In this document: piece by piece, positions 7,206 to 16,562 of the stretch
How the letters are laid out: the number at the start of each line of letters is the position of its first letter
Numbering within the stretch: position 1 is the first letter of the stretch
DNA from: Streptomyces sp. NBC_00459
Lineage (GTDB): Bacteria; Actinomycetota; Actinomycetes; Streptomycetales; Streptomycetaceae
Direction of reading: 5' to 3'
Assembly: GCF_036013955.1 (NCBI RefSeq)
Contig: NZ_CP107903.1
Location: 7,440,001-7,504,000 of the forward strand
DNA length: 64,000 nucleotides
Made by a program: the position numbers and the translations under genes
The notes under the pieces: model-generated
The model's database searches: none
Told to the model about the DNA's origin: nothing
The model's input: the letters and a program-made list of their open reading frames with translations, nothing else

Positions 7206-9571
7206 AACCAACGTCAGGGGCGGCCTACCCAGGGGCGCGGGGAGCTGCGCGACCAGCCACAACGAACCCGCACCCGCCGGCGCATCCGAACCACCCCCAC
7301 CGCATCGCGATCATCGGCGGCGGCCCCGGTGGCCTGTACGCCGCAGCCCTGCTCAAACGCCTCCGGCCCGATCGGGAGATCACCCTCTGGGAACGCAACG
7401 CCCCCGACGACACCTTCGGCTTCGGAGTGGTCCTCTCCGACGAAACCCTCGGCGGCATAGAGCACGCCGACCCGGCCGTATACGAAGCCCTGCAACAACA
7501 CTTCACCCGTTGGGACGACATAGACATCGTCCACCGCAACACCCGCCACACCTCCGGAGGCCACGGCTTCGCCGCCCTCGGCAGACAACAGCTCCTGGAG
7601 ATCCTGCACGCCCGCTGCCGCTCGCTCGGCGTCGAACTGCGCTTCCGCACGGAGGCGCCGTACCCGGCGTGGCTGGCGGAGACGTACGACCTGGTCATCG
7701 CCGCCGACGGCGTGCACAGCACCACCCGCGAGGCCTACGCCCAGGAGTTCCGGCCCCGGCTCACCACCCACCGCTGCCGCTATCTCTGGCTCGCCGCCGA
7801 CTTCGCCTTCGACGCCTTCCGCTTCGAGATCGCGGAGACGGCGCACGGCGTGATGCAGCTCCACGGCTACCCGTACTCCGCCGACTCCTCGACCGTGATC
7901 GTCGAGATGCGGGAGGAGGTGTGGCGGGCGGCGGGCTTCGACGAGAGCGACGTAGCGGCATCGGCCGACCGCTGCGCCAAGATCTTCACGGACGCCCTCG
8001 GCGGACGGCCGCTGCGCGCGAACAAGTCGGCGTGGACCACCTTCCGCACGGTCGTCAACGACCGCTGGTCGCACGGCAACGTCGTGCTCCTCGGGGACGC
8101 CGCCCACACCGCCCACTTCTCCATCGGCTCCGGCACCAAGCTCGCCGTCGAGGACGCCCTCGCGCTCGCCGCCTGTCTGGAGGAGCGGCCGACCCTGCCC
8201 GAGGCGCTGGCGGCGTACGAGGAGGAGCGGCGGCCCGTCGTCGCCTCCACCCAGCGGGCGGCCCGCGCCAGTCTGGAGTGGTTCGAGAACCTGCCCCTCT
8301 ACCTCGACCAGCCGCCGCGCCAGTTCGCCTTCAACCTCCTCACCCGCAGCCGCCGCGTCACCCACGACAACCTGCGGCTGCGCGACCCGCACTTCACCGC
8401 GGCCGTGGAGCGGGAGTTCGGCTGTCCGACCGGGACCCCGCCGATGTTCACGCCCTTCCGGCTGCGCGGACTGACCCTCCGCAACCGCGTCGTCGTGTCC
8501 CCCATGGACATGTACTCGGCCACGGACGGTGTCCCCGGCGACTTCCACCTCGTCCACCTGGGGGCCAGAGCGCTGGGCGGCGCCGGCCTGGTGATGTCCG
8601 AGATGGTGTGCGTCAGCGCGGAAGGGCGCATCACCCCGGGTTGCGCCGGCCTCTACACGGACCGGCAGACCGGGGCCTGGCAGCGCATCACCGCCTTCGT
8701 GCACTCCCAGGCCCCGGGCACCGCACTCGGCATCCAGCTCGGCCACTCAGGTCGGAAGGGCTCGACGAAGCTGATGTGGGAGGCCGTCTACGGCGCTGAG
8801 CCGCTTGAGCAGGGCAACTGGCCGCTCGTCGCCGCGTCCCCGATCCCCTACCGGCCGGGCAGCCAGACTCCGCACGAACTGACGCACGCTCAACTCGCGG
8901 CAATATGCGAGCAGTTCACGGCAGCCGCCCGCAGAGCCGCCCACGCAGACTTCGACCTGCTCGAACTCCACTGCGCCCACGGCTACCTGCTCTCCGGCTT
9001 CCTCTCCCCACTCACCAACCACCGCACGGACGCGTACGGCGGCCCGCTCGCCGCTCGCCTCCGCTTCCCCCTAGAAGTCTTCGACGCCGTACGGCAGGTG
9101 TGGCCCCAGGAGCGCCCCATGACCGTCCGTATCTCGGCCACGGACTGGGCCGACGGCGGTACGACGGCCGAGGACGCCGTCGCGATCGCGCGCGCCTTCG
9201 TCGCCCATGGCGCCGACGCGATCGACGTGTCGACCGGCCAGGTGGTGGCCGACGAGCAGCCGGAGTTCGGCCGTTCGTACCAGACCCCGTTCGCGGACCG
9301 TGTCCGTCACGAGACGGGCGCCCCGGTGATCGCCGTGGGCGCGATCTCCTCCTGGGACGACGTCAACTCCCTGATCCTGGCGGGCCGTACGGACCTCTGC
9401 GCGCTGGCCCGCCCCCATCTCTACGACCCGAACTGGACCCTGCACGCGGCGGCCGAGCAGGGCTACGAGGGTCCGGGCGTCGTCTGGCCGATGCCGTACC
9501 GGGCTGGCGGCCGGCGCCCACGCACCGGACGCTCGGACGAGCCCAAACCCCGGCTGACACTGGGGAGTTGA
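7202..9571 (+). CDS. Bifunctional aryl-CoA (2-aminobenzoyl-CoA or salicylyl-CoA type) monooxygenase/reductase
   Basis: The 789-residue fusion has an N-terminal FAD aromatic hydroxylase (GGGPGG dinucleotide loop at residues 39-44, GDAAHTAHFSIGSG near 298) and, from about residue 415, an Old Yellow Enzyme-type FMN oxidoreductase (FTPFRLRGLTLRNRVVVSPM, HSGRKG near 514). This architecture is that of 2-aminobenzoyl-CoA monooxygenase/reductase, which hydroxylates and then reduces the ring, and it is also annotated as salicylyl-CoA 5-hydroxylase/oxidoreductase. ATG at 7202 overlaps the upstream stop. An ATG at 7190 is possible. Residues about 11-20 are encoded by a copy of a dispersed repeat (7231-7259), so the first ~30 residues look like a recent, non-essential extension. 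Confidence 0.88.
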   Translation: MKPTSGAAYPGARGAARPATTNPHPPAHPNHPHRIAIIGGGPGGLYAAALLKRLRPDREITLWERNAPDDTFGFGVVLSDETLGGIEHADPAVYEALQQHFTRWDDIDIVHRNTRHTSGGHGFAALGRQQLLEILHARCRSLGVELRFRTEAPYPAWLAETYDLVIAADGVHSTTREAYAQEFRPRLTTHRCRYLWLAADFAFDAFRFEIAETAHGVMQLHGYPYSADSSTVIVEMREEVWRAAGFDESDVAASADRCAKIFTDALGGRPLRANKSAWTTFRTVVNDRWSHGNVVLLGDAAHTAHFSIGSGTKLAVEDALALAACLEERPTLPEALAAYEEERRPVVASTQRAARASLEWFENLPLYLDQPPRQFAFNLLTRSRRVTHDNLRLRDPHFTAAVEREFGCPTGTPPMFTPFRLRGLTLRNRVVVSPMDMYSATDGVPGDFHLVHLGARALGGAGLVMSEMVCVSAEGRITPGCAGLYTDRQTGAWQRITAFVHSQAPGTALGIQLGHSGRKGSTKLMWEAVYGAEPLEQGNWPLVAASPIPYRPGSQTPHELTHAQLAAICEQFTAAARRAAHADFDLLELHCAHGYLLSGFLSPLTNHRTDAYGGPLAARLRFPLEVFDAVRQVWPQERPMTVRISATDWADGGTTAEDAVAIARAFVAHGADAIDVSTGQVVADEQPEFGRSYQTPFADRVRHETGAPVIAVGAISSWDDVNSLILAGRTDLCALARPHLYDPNWTLHAAAEQGYEGPGVVWPMPYRAGGRRPRTGRSDEPKPRLTLGS
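7231..7259 (-). repeat. Dispersed Streptomyces intergenic repeat, copy 1 (inside a coding region)
   Basis: Read on the minus strand, these 29 bases match 26 of 29 positions of a second copy at 19543-19571. The core is GCAGYTCCCCGCGCCCCT. I recall this element as very common between Streptomyces genes. Here it lies within the extreme 5' end of the monooxygenase/reductase gene. Confidence 0.7.
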
Positions 9572-9641
9572 CCTCGGCGCTGTAGAGGGCCTCCACCCGC
9601 CGTCCTTCGCACCGCCACCCCGCGAATTACAGCTGCGCGAA

Positions 9642-10457
9642 TCACAGCCCCGCGAACCGGGACCCCGCGTCCCGCAGCCGGGCGTGCAGCCCCTGGAAGA
9701 CGGCCGCCGAGCGGACGCCCGGCCAGTCCGCCGGGAGCAGGTGGGCGGGCAGCCCGGGGTCGGTGTACGGCAGGTGGCGCCAGGAGTCCAGAGCCATCAG
9801 GTAGTCGCGGTACGCCTCCTCGGGCGGGGTGTCCGCGCGCTTCTCCCAGTCGAGCAGCACGCGCGCGTGGCGGTCGAGGAACGCCTCGTGCTCCTTGGCG
9901 ATCGCGGCCAGGTCCCACCAGCGGGAGACCGCCTCGCCCGTCGCCGCGAAGCCCAGGTGCTGGCCGCGGAAGAAGTCGACGTACGGGTCCAGGCGCAGCC
10001 GCTCCAGGGTGTGGCGGGTCTCCTCGTAGAGGCGTGCCGGGGCCACCCACACGCCCGGGGCCGCCGTGCCGAAGCCGAGTCCGGCCAGCCGGGAACGGAG
10101 CACGTGGCGTTTCTGGCGCTCCGACTCGGGGACGGAGAACACGGCGAGGATCCAGCCCTCGTCGTGCGGGGGCGGGGTGGCGGCGTACACGCGCCGGTCG
10201 CCGTCGTCGAGCAACTGACGGGCGTCCGGCGAGAGTTCGTACCCGGCCGCGCCCTGAGCCGTACGGGCAGGCAGGAGCAGGCCGCGCCGCTTGAGGCGGG
10301 ACACGGACGACCGTACGGAGGGCGCGTCGACACCGACCGCGGCGAGGAGCCGGATCAGCTCGGCGACGGGTACCGGGCCGGGCATGAAACGGCCGTACGC
10401 GCCGTAGAGCGTGACAATGAGAGACCGCGGGGCGTGCTGTTCGGACACGTTGATCAT
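9642..10457 (-). CDS. PaaX family transcriptional repressor
   Basis: The 271-residue regulator has an N-terminal winged helix (about residues 12-75, VRSSVSRLKRRGLL) and the long PaaX C-terminal region (GWILAVFSVPESERQKRHVLRSRL). PaaX proteins repress aryl-CoA pathways and are released by the CoA thioester (phenylacetyl-CoA in the type case). It therefore fits as the local repressor, responding to an aryl-CoA made by the adjacent ligase. No convincing Shine-Dalgarno precedes the ATG at 10457. It is transcribed in the same direction as the ligase, 91 bp downstream of it. Confidence 0.85.
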   Translation of the reverse strand: MINVSEQHAPRSLIVTLYGAYGRFMPGPVPVAELIRLLAAVGVDAPSVRSSVSRLKRRGLLLPARTAQGAAGYELSPDARQLLDDGDRRVYAATPPPHDEGWILAVFSVPESERQKRHVLRSRLAGLGFGTAAPGVWVAPARLYEETRHTLERLRLDPYVDFFRGQHLGFAATGEAVSRWWDLAAIAKEHEAFLDRHARVLLDWEKRADTPPEEAYRDYLMALDSWRHLPYTDPGLPAHLLPADWPGVRSAAVFQGLHARLRDAGSRFAGL

Positions 10458-10548
10458 TTTAGGCCGCCGGAATCACTGCTGTTCGCCATTTCCGCTGGTC
10501 AACTACCCCAGGTGAATGACTTTCGGTCAAGATCACGTCAGGGTGGGG

Positions 10549-12216
10549 TCAGGTCGGCGTCGGGTCGGCGCGCAGCCGGAAGCGCTGGAGCTTGCCCGTC
10601 GCCGTCCGCGGCAGCGCGTCCAGGAAGACGATCTCGCGCGGACACTTGTACGGTGCCAGCTCCCCCCTGACGAACGCGCGCAGCGCCTCCGCGTCCCGCC
10701 TCACGCCTTCCTTGAGCACGGCATACGCCACCACGACCTGCCCGCGCGCCTCGTCGCCCCGCCCCACCACGGCCGTCTCCACGACGTCCGGATGGCGCAG
10801 CAGGGCCTCCTCGACCTCCGGGCCCGCGATGTTGTACCCGGCCGAGATGATCATGTCGTCGGCCCTGGCCACGTACCGGAAGTACCCGTCGCTCTCCCGG
10901 ACGTACGTGTCCCCGGTGATGTTCCAGCCGCCCCGCACATACGCGCCCTGGCGCGGATCGGCGAGATATCGGCAGCCGACCGGACCGCGCACCGCGAGGA
11001 GCCCGGGCGTGCCGTCCGGCACCGGCACGCCGTCCTCGTCCTGCACGCGCGCGTGCCACCCCGGAACCGGAACCCCGGTCGTGCCGGGCCTGATGTCCTG
11101 GTCGGCCGCCGAGATGAAGATGTGCAGCAGTTCGGTCGCGCCGATGCCGTTGATCAGCCGCAGGCCGGTGCGCTCGTACCAGGCCCGCCAGGTGGCCTCG
11201 GGCAGGTTCTCGCCCGCCGAGACACAGCGGCGCAGGGAGCCGGTGTCGTACGCGTCCAGCTCGTCGAGCATCGCGCGGTACGCCGTCGGCGCGGTGAACA
11301 GGACCGAGACGCGGTGCTCGGCGATGGCCGGCAACAGCTGCTTGGGGCCCGCCTGTTCGAGGAGGAGCGCGCTGGCCCCGGCCCGCATCGGGAAGACCAC
11401 CAGACCGCCGAGCCCGAAGGTGAAGCCGAGCGGCGGACTGCCCGCGAACACGTCGTCCGCGTGCGGCTTCAGCACGTGCCGCGAGAAGGTGTCGGCGACG
11501 GCGAGCACATCCCGGTGGAAGTGCATGCACCCTTTCGGGCGGCCGGTGGTGCCGGAGGTGAACGCGATCAGCGCCACGTCGTCGGCCGCGGTGTCCACGG
11601 CGGGGTACGGGGTGCCGGGCACCGGACGGTTCAGCAGGTCGTCGAGGCCGTCGCCGCCGTACGTCGTGATCCGCAACCCCGGTATCCCCGCCTTGGTGAG
11701 GTCGTCCAGGGCCCTGATGTCGCACAGCGCGTGCCGCACCCGGGCGATCTCGCACATCGTGCTCAGCTCGTGCGGACGCTGCTGGGCCAGCACGGTGACC
11801 GCGACCGCACCGGCCTTCAGCACCGCCAGCCAGCAGGCCGCGAGCCACGGTGTGGTGGGGCCGCGCAGGAGGACCCGGTTGCCGGGTACGACCCCCAGAT
11901 CCCGGGTCAGGACATGCGCGACCCGGTCGACGCGGGAGCGCAGCTCGCCGTACGTCCACACCTCGCCGGCGGCGGTACGGAACGCCGGGCGCCCGGGGGC
12001 GGCACCGGCGCCGCTCAGCAGCTCGGCCGCGCAGTTCAGCCGGTCGGGGTAGCGCAGCTCGGGCAGGTCCAGGCGGAGCTCGGGCCACTGGTCCGGGGGC
12101 GGCAGATGGTCGCGCGCGAAGGTGTCCACATGGGCCGAGGGGGCTTGTCGGGCGGGGGCGGTGCGCTCCTCGGGAACCCTGCCGTACCCGGGCTGCCTGG
12201 GATGCGTGGGGTCCAT
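10549..12216 (-). CDS. Aryl-CoA ligase, benzoate/2-aminobenzoate-CoA ligase family
   Basis: The 555-residue ANL-superfamily enzyme activates an aromatic acid to its CoA thioester through an acyl-adenylate. Visible motifs are the P-loop-like IAFTSGTTGRPKG (A3), INGIGATELLHIF (A5), ITGDTYVRESDGYFRYVARADD (A7/A8) and the catalytic lysine in RTATGKLQRF near the C-terminus. ATELLHIF and the hinge region are typical of benzoate and 2-aminobenzoate ligases. The ATG at 12216 has AAGGGGG upstream, better than the farther 12381. It is the presumed first enzyme of the cluster and divergent from the acyl-CoA dehydrogenase gene. Confidence 0.85.
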   Translation of the reverse strand: MDPTHPRQPGYGRVPEERTAPARQAPSAHVDTFARDHLPPPDQWPELRLDLPELRYPDRLNCAAELLSGAGAAPGRPAFRTAAGEVWTYGELRSRVDRVAHVLTRDLGVVPGNRVLLRGPTTPWLAACWLAVLKAGAVAVTVLAQQRPHELSTMCEIARVRHALCDIRALDDLTKAGIPGLRITTYGGDGLDDLLNRPVPGTPYPAVDTAADDVALIAFTSGTTGRPKGCMHFHRDVLAVADTFSRHVLKPHADDVFAGSPPLGFTFGLGGLVVFPMRAGASALLLEQAGPKQLLPAIAEHRVSVLFTAPTAYRAMLDELDAYDTGSLRRCVSAGENLPEATWRAWYERTGLRLINGIGATELLHIFISAADQDIRPGTTGVPVPGWHARVQDEDGVPVPDGTPGLLAVRGPVGCRYLADPRQGAYVRGGWNITGDTYVRESDGYFRYVARADDMIISAGYNIAGPEVEEALLRHPDVVETAVVGRGDEARGQVVVAYAVLKEGVRRDAEALRAFVRGELAPYKCPREIVFLDALPRTATGKLQRFRLRADPTPT

Positions 12217-12353
12217 GGCGGTTCCCCCCTTGCCGTGATGGGCGAAATGGTGGGCGCGCAGAACGAGCGTATCGTGTTGGTGACGGCAGTCAACTGTGCG
12301 CGATACCGTCGGGGAAGGGGTCGCGACCGGTGGCCTCGGAGGGAGGACCGGCG
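12217..12353. promoter_or_regulatory. Divergent promoter region of ligase and acyl-CoA dehydrogenase genes
   Basis: This 137-bp gap must carry promoters for both transcripts. It holds an inverted pair GTATCG (12269-12274) and CGATAC (12301-12306) flanking TTGGTGACGGCAGTCAAC, a plausible place for PaaX control. The operator assignment is a guess. Confidence 0.35.
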
Positions 12354-13493
12354 ATGCCCGCATTCTCGCTCGAACCGGCACAGGCCGCCTGGTGTGCCGA
12401 ACTGCGCACGCTGGCCTCCGACCGATTGCGACCGCTCGCCGAGAAGGGCGAACCGGGCCGCGTCAACCGTCCCCTCGTCGCCGAACTCGGCCAACTGGGC
12501 CTGCTGTCCAGGCTGTTCACCTCCGGCGCACTCGACCTGTGCCTGATGCGGGAGTCCCTGGCCCACTCCTGCACCGAGGCGGAGACCGCCCTCGCCCTCC
12601 AGGGCCTCGGCGCCCACCCGGTCCACGCCCACGGCACCCCGGCCCAGCGCGAACAGTGGCTGCCCCGGGTGAGCGCGGGCAGCGCGGTGGCCGCTTTCGC
12701 GCTGAGCGAGCCGGGCGCGGGCTCCGACGCGGCGGCCCTGTCACTCGCGGCCACCCCCGACGGCCCCACCGGCTGGCGCCTCACCGGCGAGAAGTGCTGG
12801 ATCTCCAACGCCCCCGAAGCCGACTTCTACACCGTCTTCGCCCGTACGACAGCGGGCGCGGGGGCCCGTGGCGTCACGGCCTTCCTGCTCCCCGCCGACC
12901 GGCCCGGCCTCACCGGCACCGCCCTCGACATGCTCTCCCCGCACCCCATCGGCGCCCTCGCCCTCGACGCCGTACCGGTGACCGTTGACGACGTCATCGG
13001 CGAACCCGACCGCGGATTCCGCGTCGCCATGGGCACCTTGAACCTGTTCCGCCCGAGCGTCGGCGCCTTCGCGGTCGGCATGGCCCAGGCGGCCCTGGAC
13101 GCGACCCTCGCCCACACCGGCCGACGGGACGCGTTCGGCGGCAAGCTGAAGGACCTCCAGGCCGTCGCCCACCAGGTCGCCGAGATGGCCCTGCGCACCG
13201 AGGCGGCCCGGCTGATGGTCTACGCGGCAGCGGCGGCGTACGACGAAGGCGCCCAAGAGGTCCCGGGGCGCGCCGCGATGGCGAAGCTGCTGGCCACCGA
13301 GACCGCGCAGTACGTCGTCGACGCGGCCGTCCAACTGCACGGCGCGCGGGCACTGCGGCGCGGCCACCTCCTCGAACACCTCTACCGGGAGGTGCGGGCA
13401 CCGCGTATCTACGAGGGGGCGAGCGAAGTCCAACGGACGGTCATCGCGAAGGAGTTGTACAGGGGCTTGGACGAAGGGGCGGGTACCGAATGA
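12354..13493 (+). CDS. Acyl-CoA dehydrogenase family protein
   Basis: The 379-residue flavoprotein has the family signatures FALSEPGAGSDAAAL, EKCWISNAPEADFYTVFARTT and, near the C-terminus, IYEGASEVQR with the catalytic-base glutamate. GGGAGGA seven bases before the ATG at 12354 sets the start, although the frame extends far upstream. It overlaps the RidA gene by ATGA at 13490. In the cluster it would oxidise an alicyclic CoA ester after ring reduction. The substrate is inferred from neighbours only. Confidence 0.88.
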   Translation: MPAFSLEPAQAAWCAELRTLASDRLRPLAEKGEPGRVNRPLVAELGQLGLLSRLFTSGALDLCLMRESLAHSCTEAETALALQGLGAHPVHAHGTPAQREQWLPRVSAGSAVAAFALSEPGAGSDAAALSLAATPDGPTGWRLTGEKCWISNAPEADFYTVFARTTAGAGARGVTAFLLPADRPGLTGTALDMLSPHPIGALALDAVPVTVDDVIGEPDRGFRVAMGTLNLFRPSVGAFAVGMAQAALDATLAHTGRRDAFGGKLKDLQAVAHQVAEMALRTEAARLMVYAAAAAYDEGAQEVPGRAAMAKLLATETAQYVVDAAVQLHGARALRRGHLLEHLYREVRAPRIYEGASEVQRTVIAKELYRGLDEGAGTE

Positions 13494-13888
13494 GTGTTGA
13501 GCGCGTCAATCCTGACGGTCTCTCGCCGCCCGCCGGCTTCTCGCACGCCGTCGTCGCCACCGGCTCCCGGCTGGTGTTCCTCGCGGGACAGACCGCGCTC
13601 GACGTCGACGGGAAGGTCGTGGGGGACACCCTGCCCGAGCAGTTCGAGCGTGCCCTGGGGAATCTGCTCGCCGCACTGCACGCGGCCGGCGGCACTCCCG
13701 CCGATCTGGCCAGGGTCACCGTGTATGCGAAGGACGTCGCCGACTACCGTGTCCAGGCCCCTCGACTCGGCCGTATCTGGAGGAGGTTGGCGGGGCGCGA
13801 CTATCCGGCGATGGCGGTCGTCGGGATCGTCCGGCTCTGGGACGAACGGGCCCTGGTCGAACTCGACGGCTTCGCGGTGCTGCCGTAG
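13490..13888 (+). CDS. RidA family enamine/imine deaminase
   Basis: The 132-residue protein belongs to the YjgF/YER057c/UK114 family (LVFLAGQTALDVDG, DLARVTVYAKDVADY, GIVRLWDERALVELDGFAVL). The Arg in IVRL and Glu in VELDG match the residues that hold the carboxylate and water in active RidA. It is translationally coupled to the acyl-CoA dehydrogenase. In a pathway that turns an aminoaryl-CoA into an enamine, a RidA would release ammonia. This is the strongest hint that the cluster's substrate carries an amino group. Confidence 0.88.
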   Translation: MSVERVNPDGLSPPAGFSHAVVATGSRLVFLAGQTALDVDGKVVGDTLPEQFERALGNLLAALHAAGGTPADLARVTVYAKDVADYRVQAPRLGRIWRRLAGRDYPAMAVVGIVRLWDERALVELDGFAVLP

Positions 13889-13917
13889 CGAGTCGGTGAA
13901 CCGGGGCCCCGGGTCGT

Positions 13918-14106
13918 TCAGGCCGCGGCGGCCAGACGGTGCGGGGTGATCACGCTGCCGTCGGGCAGCAGCTCGCCGGTGTCGTCGAAGACGATCGCGC
14001 CGTTGCACAGGAGGTTCCAGCCCTGCTCGGGATGGAAGGCGACGATGTGCGCGGCGTCCCGGTCGGGACGGTCGGCCGAGGGGCACGGGGGCTGGTGTGA
14101 ACACAT
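13918..14106 (-). CDS. DUF5999 family small protein
   Basis: The 62-residue protein starts MCSHQPPCPSADRPD and contains AFHPEQGWNLLCNG, a pattern I recognise from small, highly conserved Streptomyces proteins of unknown function. GGAGG six bases before the ATG at 14106 fixes the start. It has two N-terminal cysteines (CSHQPPC) and one later, which could bind a metal, but nothing proves it. It sits alone, convergent with the RidA gene. Confidence 0.75.
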   Translation of the reverse strand: MCSHQPPCPSADRPDRDAAHIVAFHPEQGWNLLCNGAIVFDDTGELLPDGSVITPHRLAAAA

Positions 14107-14390
14107 GGTGTGCCTCCGGATCGGATGCTGGTGCTCGGGTGCGATGCAGTGATGCTGTGCCGCGATGGATCCTTGCCACTTCTGACGATGCCCGTGCCGG
14201 GGGCCCGACGCCAAGTCGTGTCGAGGAAGCGTGACACCACGCGGACGTGCTGTGACATCACCCTGACATTCGGAAATGATCCGAAAAGCGTGGCAGTCGG
14301 CGTGCGCGACTCGCCGACGAAGGGGTGATGATCACGCGCGCGGGCGCGGGGGACCAGTACCTGTGGAGTCCCCCCCAAGGAGGTTTCCCC

Positions 14391-14855
14391 ATGTCACTGT
14401 CCTTCGCGCCGTCGTTCCCGGCCTTCTCGTCCCTCTCCCGTGCCGCGGCCGTCGCCGCCGGCGCCGTGCTGCTGGCCGTGGCCCCGGCCGCGTCGGCGGC
14501 CCAGGCCGCCGACGAGGGATTCGACCGGGTGACGGTCGAATCCGGCAGCATCACGTCCGACGGCGAGCTCACGCTCTCCGGCAGCTACCGCTGCCTCAGC
14601 ACCGGCGACTCCGTCCGTGTCGCGGCCTCGATCGAGCGCGGCGAGAACGTCTGGTACGGCATGGACAGCATCCCCGCCAGCTGTGACGGCTCCTGGCACC
14701 AGTGGTCGAACACCAAGGCCACCGAGCCGGGCGCCTACGAGCCCGGCCCGGTGCGGGTGAAGACCAGCCTGGTGGAGTTCCGCCGCTCCGGCTTCATCCC
14801 GATGCCGACCGTCCGCTCGGAGCAGGTCCAGGAGGTCGTCCTCAAGGAGGTCTGA
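14391..14855 (+). CDS. Small secreted protein, DUF6299-like
   Basis: The 154-residue protein has a signal peptide (hydrophobic AAAVAAGAVLLAVAPAASA, cleavage after AAQAA or ASA) and a mature part of about 115 residues with two cysteines (SYRCLSTGD and PASCDGSW) that probably form a disulfide. A perfect AAGGAGG seven bases before the ATG suggests high expression. The family name is from memory, and the function is unknown. It is preceded by a 284-bp non-coding stretch. Confidence 0.65.
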   Translation: MSLSFAPSFPAFSSLSRAAAVAAGAVLLAVAPAASAAQAADEGFDRVTVESGSITSDGELTLSGSYRCLSTGDSVRVAASIERGENVWYGMDSIPASCDGSWHQWSNTKATEPGAYEPGPVRVKTSLVEFRRSGFIPMPTVRSEQVQEVVLKEV

Positions 14856-14882
14856 CCCGCGAGCCCGGCCCGACGGGGCCGA

Positions 14883-14919
14883 CGGGGGCTGCCCGGTGCT
14901 ACGCGCCGGTCAGCCCCCG
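14883..14919. terminator. Bidirectional terminator hairpin
   Basis: CGGGGGCTG (14883-14891) pairs with CAGCCCCCG (14911-14919), with an inner CCGG/CCGG pairing. It lies between the secreted-protein gene and the convergent aminopeptidase pseudogene and overlaps the end of the latter. Confidence 0.75.
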
Positions 14920-16402
14920 CATCCATGCCTCGACCTCGTCGGACGTACGGGGCAGCCCGGCCGACAGGTTCTCGTGACCGTCCGCCGTCACCAGGATGTC
15001 GTCCTCGATCCGGACTCCGATGCCCCGGTACTCCGCCGGCACCGTCAGATCGTCCGGCTGGAAGTACAGACCCGGCTCGACCGTGAGGATCATGCCGGGT
15101 TCGAGGGTTCCGTCGACGTACAGCTCGGTACGCGACTTGGCACAGTCGTGCACGTCCAGGCCCAGCATGTGACCGGTGCCCGCCATGGTGAAGCGGCGCT
15201 GGAGGGCCAGCTCGTACACGTCTTCCGGGTCGCCCTCCAGGAGGCCCCACTCGACGAGCTTCTCGGCCAGGTACCGCTGGGCGGCGACGTGGAAGTCCCG
15301 GTAGGCGGCACCGGGCTTGACCGTTCGGATGCCGGCTTCCTGCGCCTCGTAGACCGCGTCGTAGATCTTGCGCTGGAGCGGGGTGAAGGTGCCGCTGATC
15401 GGGAGGGTGCGGGTGACGTCGGCGGTGTAGAGGGAGTTCGTCTCCACGCCCGCGTCGAGCAACAGCAGTTCTCCCGGGCGGACTTCGCCGTCGTTGCGCT
15501 GCCAGTGCATGATCGTGGCGTGGTCGCCGGCGGCGCAGATCGAGCCGTAGCCGATGTCGTTGCCCTCAAGTCGGGCGCGGCGGAAGAAGGTTCCCTCGAT
15601 CCAGCGCTCCGAGGTGGCGATCGCGGTCGCCAACTCCTTCACCACGTCCACGAATCCGCGCACGGTCGAGTCGACCGCCTTGCGCATCTCGCCGATCTCC
15701 CACTCGTCCTTCACCAGACGCAGCTCGGACAGGACCGACTTCAGCTCGGTGTCACGGTCCTCGTCCGTCGGCACCGCGGCTTCGAGCCCGGCGTCGTGGC
15801 CGCGCACGATCCGGGTGGGGACAACGGGGGCGGCACGCAGTTCCTCCGCCGCCTCGCGGACGTCACGGCAGGGCAGGCCGAGGAGCTGTTCGGCCTCCGC
15901 CAGGGAGTGACGGCGGCCGACCCACAGCTCACCCTTGGCCGCGCCCTGCCAGAACTCGCCGCTCTCCCGGTCGGAGCGGGGCAGGAGATAGGCGATGGCG
16001 TCATGGCCGCCGGCGTCCGGGCGGGGTTCGAGGACGAGGGAGCGCGTCCTCGGTCTGGTCGCCCGTGAGGTGGACGTACTCGGTGGAAGGGCGGAACGGG
16101 TAGTGCGTGTCGTTGGCGCGGACCTTGAGGTTGCCGGCCGGGACGATCAGCCGCTCGCCGGGGAACCGGGCGGAGAGGGCGGCGCGGCGCTCGGCGGCAT
16201 AGGGCGCCTGCTCGATCGGGCGCAGGTCCTGGAGTTCGGTGTCGGCCCACCCCGTCGTCATCAGCTGGGCCAGCTGGGGGGAGACGGACGGGTAGAGGCG
16301 GTTCTTACGGTCCTTGGTCTCGGCGGTCTCGGCGGTTTCGGTGGGCTCGATCGGCGCGGTGGTCTCGGCGGTCTGGGTGGTCTCCGTGGATTCCCTGGAC
16401 AC
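14899..16402 (-). pseudogene. Aminopeptidase P (Xaa-Pro aminopeptidase, M24B) gene with a frameshift
   Basis: Two parts of one aminopeptidase P are in different frames. The upstream part (GTG start 16402, AAGG upstream) covers the N-terminal creatinase-like domain to EYVHLTGDQTEDAL. The downstream part resumes with VLEPRPDAGGHDA and runs through the complete M24 metallopeptidase domain with its metal ligands (LLLLDAGVE, DVTRTLP, GTGHMLGLDVHD, TVEPGLYF, GIRIED-like VRIEDD). The break is in the G-run at 16038-16040. One G fewer would restore the frame as TEDALLVLEP, which fits the family. The N-terminus also has a Thr/Glu-rich repeat (16314-16391 region). It could be a recent mutation or a homopolymer sequencing error. 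Confidence 0.8.
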
Positions 16403-16562
16403 CTGTCGGCACCTTCTTCGTTGTGAGGCGTGGTGGCGTGCACTGCCGTTCCCGCAGTATGCGCAGCCCCGGTAAGAGACATGCCCTGCCGCAGGTCGGA
16501 TCGGCGGCGGGTCGAGCCTAGGCGCCCTTGGCGGCAAAGGGAATATGTGACATTGTACTGAC

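Noticed and set aside
16314..16391. Repetitive GGTCTCGGCG-type sequence that could be taken for a CRISPR or regulatory repeat.
   Set aside because: It is the Thr/Glu-rich coding repeat at the start of the aminopeptidase P gene. Units are 9 bp and imperfect, with no spacers.
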